Source: Neorhizobium alkalisoli
Lineage (GTDB): Bacteria; Pseudomonadota; Alphaproteobacteria; Rhizobiales; Rhizobiaceae
DNA: 64,000 nucleotides
Assembly (NCBI RefSeq): GCF_007829835.1
Contig: NZ_VIWP01000004.1
Location: 248,001 to 312,000 of the forward strand
Reading direction: 5' to 3'
Shown here in pieces: positions 61,842-64,000 of the stretch (position 1 is its first letter; the number at the start of each line of letters is the position of its first letter). Made by a program: the position numbers and the translations under genes. A model generated the notes under the pieces. The model saw only the letters and a program-made list of their open reading frames with translations, did no database searches and was not told the origin of the DNA.

Positions 61842-63395
61842 TCAGTATCTGTGCTCGAAATTGCCGAGCGCGAAAAACCCGTCGATTGCGTGGATCGGCG
61901 AGATGTCGATCAGCTCGGTCAGAAAAGCTTCCGACGCCAGTTCTTCCTCGATCGCCTCTACCTCGGCCGAAAGCGGCCTGTCCACCGTATAGAAGGCCGC
62001 ATGCCGGCGCACGGCGTCATAGACGAGCTTTACGGCACCACCCGGCTGGTCGCCATGGATATCCATCGCCTGCGCCGCCAGCAGCGCCTCAAGCGCCGCC
62101 AGACGCTTCAGCGCCTGCACCTGTCGTTCGAACCGTTCGATCACGAGCGGCAGAAAGGCCGCCTCATCCTCCATCCCGCCGGCAACGACAAGCGATTGGG
62201 CCGAGACCGGATTGGTCATCGACAGCACGCGCGAAAAGATTTCGCCGGCCAGCTTGATGATCGGCCCGAAACCGGTGGCGATCGCGCCCGGCGGCACCAG
62301 ATTGACCGGCAGGTCGCGCCTCTGGCCGTTGCCGAGCAGGACGCATCGGTTGAAGGCGTTGCGGGCCGCATGCGCCATGGTGAGCGAGGCGGATTCGAGC
62401 AGCACGGTGACGTCGAGCGGCAGCGATCCGCCAGAGGTCAGCACCCGGCCTTCGGCGATGACAGGATTGTCGTCGGAGCGACCGGTCGCGGCCAGAACCT
62501 TGTGGCCGGCGGTCAGCACGCTTTCGAACACCGAGCCGAATACCTGAGCGATCATCCTGAGGCTGAGCGGGTCCTGCACATGCGTCGCTTCCGGCCAATC
62601 CCAGCCTTCGGAAGCATTGCACAGCCATTGACCGATCATCGCCTCGCGGGCGGTGCCGACATGGGTGACGGCGATCCACGGATCGCGCGAGGCGCCCATC
62701 GCACCGGCCGCCGTCAGTCCGGTGGCAAGCAGGGTGCGGATCGCGCCGGCCGCCGTGCGGGTTGCCCCTGCGGCGGCGGCAAAGCTCACGGCATTGACGC
62801 TGAGTGAGGCAAGGCTGTCACGCGGTGCCATTCTGGCCGGTGCGATGCCCGCTTCGGCAAAGGCCTGCACGGCAGGCAATCTCTTGCCCTTGTAGATCGC
62901 CTCACCGACGCCGGTCAGCACCGCACCGATCTGGCCCATCAGGCCGATATCGGCGCAGCCGATCGAACCGGTGCGGCGCACGACCGGAATGACATCGGCA
63001 TGCAGAAGATCGAGATAGGCCTGAACCAGTTCCGTCGAGCAGCCGACATAACCGGTCAGTGCCGTATTCACCCGAATTGCCATGGCATTGCGTACGACCG
63101 AGCAGGCAAAGGGTTCGCCGGTGCCGAAATGGTGGGCGCGCACAAGGCCGAGATTGAAGATATCGATTTCTTCATTTGTCCAGGCGACGTCCTTCATCGC
63201 GCCGACGCCGGTCGTCGCGCCATAGACGGGCGTGCCATGGGCAATCGTGCTTTCGAGAATGGCGCGGGCAGCGGCGACGCGGGCAAGGCCGTCGGGATTG
63301 GCGCTGATAGACGCCTCCGCCTTGCCGATCAGCAGGAGTTCCGCAAATCCGATCGGCTGACCCGTCAGTTCGATATGCTTCAGTGTGCCGGACAT
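61842..63395 (-). CDS. Histidine/phenylalanine ammonia-lyase-fold protein lacking the MIO tripeptide
   Basis: A 517-residue protein of the HAL/PAL/TAL aromatic lyase superfamily by overall pattern: YGATTGVGAMKD near residue 58, QDPLSLRMIAQVFG near 274, SDDNPVIAEGRVLTSGG and GGMEDEAAFLPL. The cofactor site reads Gly-Ser-Ile-Gly-Cys-Ala-Asp (143-149) where active enzymes have Gly-Ser-x-Gly-Ala-Ser-Gly, so the MIO-forming Ala-Ser-Gly is replaced by Cys-Ala-Asp. The QDPYSLR Tyr is Leu277. It is probably not a conventional ammonia-lyase. ATG at 63395 is used. No hut genes are nearby. Confidence 0.82.
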   Translation of the reverse strand: MSGTLKHIELTGQPIGFAELLLIGKAEASISANPDGLARVAAARAILESTIAHGTPVYGATTGVGAMKDVAWTNEEIDIFNLGLVRAHHFGTGEPFACSVVRNAMAIRVNTALTGYVGCSTELVQAYLDLLHADVIPVVRRTGSIGCADIGLMGQIGAVLTGVGEAIYKGKRLPAVQAFAEAGIAPARMAPRDSLASLSVNAVSFAAAAGATRTAAGAIRTLLATGLTAAGAMGASRDPWIAVTHVGTAREAMIGQWLCNASEGWDWPEATHVQDPLSLRMIAQVFGSVFESVLTAGHKVLAATGRSDDNPVIAEGRVLTSGGSLPLDVTVLLESASLTMAHAARNAFNRCVLLGNGQRRDLPVNLVPPGAIATGFGPIIKLAGEIFSRVLSMTNPVSAQSLVVAGGMEDEAAFLPLVIERFERQVQALKRLAALEALLAAQAMDIHGDQPGGAVKLVYDAVRRHAAFYTVDRPLSAEVEAIEEELASEAFLTELIDISPIHAIDGFFALGNFEHRY

Positions 63396-63484
63396 CTCAT
63401 CCCTTTTTCTCGACACACTAATCCATATCCCCGGTCAGGGTATATCCCAGAAGTTGGACATACGATGTTGCAGGGGCGAAAGGA

Positions 63485-64000
63485 TCAACCGACAGAAAAG
63501 GCGATGACGACGAGGGCGATTGCGATGATCCAGAGAGCCCAGCGGCCGGAACGGCTGTGCCGCGCTTCCGAACGTCCGATCGCGTCCGCGGTCTCGGCGT
63601 CGAAGCGCAGGCCGTTTTCCGTCATATGCATGACTTCCTGGTGGAATTTTTCCGTGCGTGCTGCGATTTCAGGGGCCGCCTCGGCCAGCTTCACCATCGC
63701 CTTCACGCCGTCGCGCAGGTCGGAGACGATCCGCTTCGGTCCGAGATTGTCGCGAATCCAGTCGCCGACGACAGGTTCGGAGGCTTTCCACATGTTGAAG
63801 CGGGGATCGAGCATGCGCGACACGCCTTCGACGACGACCATGGTCTTCTGCAACAGGATCAGTTCCGGCCTTGCCTGCATTTCGAACAGGTCGGTCACTT
63901 CGAACAACAGGGCCAGCAACCGCGCCATCGAAATCGTCTCGGCCGGCTGGCCGTGGATCGGTTCGCCGATCGCGCGGATCGCCTGCGCAAACGCCGCGAC
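63485..64000 (-). CDS. ubiB: UbiB-family ubiquinone biosynthesis kinase-like protein, C-terminal part
   Basis: The frame is open to the window edge and gives 171 C-terminal residues of UbiB: IRAIGEPIHGQPAETIS, then LLALLFEVTDLFEMQARPELILLQKTMVVVEGVSRMLDPRFNMWKASEPVVGDW and a C-terminal membrane helix (ALWIIAIALVVIAFSV). UbiB is an ADCK/ABC1-type ATPase needed for coenzyme Q synthesis. The kinase-like domain lies beyond the window. In related Rhizobiaceae ubiB lies near ubiE and the dnaA region, so oriC may be a few kilobases further on; that is inference. Confidence 0.93.
   Translation of the reverse strand, partial: VAAFAQAIRAIGEPIHGQPAETISMARLLALLFEVTDLFEMQARPELILLQKTMVVVEGVSRMLDPRFNMWKASEPVVGDWIRDNLGPKRIVSDLRDGVKAMVKLAEAAPEIAARTEKFHQEVMHMTENGLRFDAETADAIGRSEARHSRSGRWALWIIAIALVVIAFSVG

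Noticed and set aside
1..64000. CRISPR arrays, insertion sequences, prophage, tRNA or rRNA genes
   Set aside because: No regularly spaced repeats, transposase motifs, terminal inverted repeats, phage structural genes or tRNA T-loop patterns were seen anywhere in the window.

Overview
The window is chromosomal DNA from an alphaproteobacterium of the order Rhizobiales, most likely family Rhizobiaceae (Rhizobium, Agrobacterium, Neorhizobium and relatives). The support is the high GC content, a Sinorhizobium-type phosphatidylethanolamine methyltransferase (PmtA) beside pyrF, the ugpBAEC operon with a Pho box of the CTGTCAC type, a putative Irr-type iron box in front of an imelysin operon, and densely packed housekeeping genes. 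I found no insertion sequence, prophage, CRISPR array, rRNA or tRNA gene. Genus and species cannot be decided from what I can see.

Layout. 1-6 kb: the end of a LysR regulator, two oxidoreductases, and a three-part Gtr-like polyprenyl-glycosyl module (GtrA flippase, GtrB-type transferase, and a divergent GT-C membrane enzyme). 6-13 kb: xseA, an orphan ParA ATPase, small secreted proteins, an M29 aminopeptidase, YbaK and ArsC-like proteins, a 2H phosphoesterase and an alkylguanine-DNA alkyltransferase. 13-17.3 kb: a DedA-like protein, guaA, a nucleosidase with a thioesterase, and tspO. 17.3-22.5 kb: a four-gene iron operon (imelysin, di-heme oxidase, second imelysin, Tat-exported DUF1513 propeller) behind a candidate Irr box. 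22.5-29 kb: an RNA m5C methyltransferase, rlpA, an epimerase, queG, a GST, uppP and a 50-residue protein.

29-36 kb: an NDUFA9-like protein, a beta-helix protein, the pmtA-phosphatase-pyrF operon, dnaN, rsmI and yraN. 36-40.6 kb: ugpBAEC under a three-repeat Pho box. 40.6-49 kb: a cupin, gshB, the ComM-like ATPase, a YdeI-like protein, cysK, a secreted phosphatase, dut and prfC. 49-56 kb: threonine dehydratase, a mono-Mop protein, otsBA, a class II amidotransferase, a YjbR protein and coaBC. 56-64 kb: a glyoxalase-like protein, a divergent LysR/MFS pair, a membrane-anchored ClpP-fold protein overlapping a polytopic coiled-coil partner, a histidine-ammonia-lyase-fold protein without the usual cofactor tripeptide, and the end of ubiB.

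How it fits together. Most genes are metabolic or maintenance functions. The parts that act as systems are iron uptake (17.3-22.5 kb), phosphate-starvation glycerol-3-phosphate import (36-40.6 kb), trehalose synthesis (otsBA) and polyprenyl-linked glycan modification (2.6-5.9 kb). The strongest leads for something undescribed are the ammonia-lyase-fold protein with Cys-Ala-Asp where Ala-Ser-Gly is expected (61842-63395) and the adjacent ClpP-fold/coiled-coil membrane pair (59553-61695). Several RNA hairpins also sit where they could control translation or differential expression inside operons (21070-21102, 37669-37695, 40661-40687).
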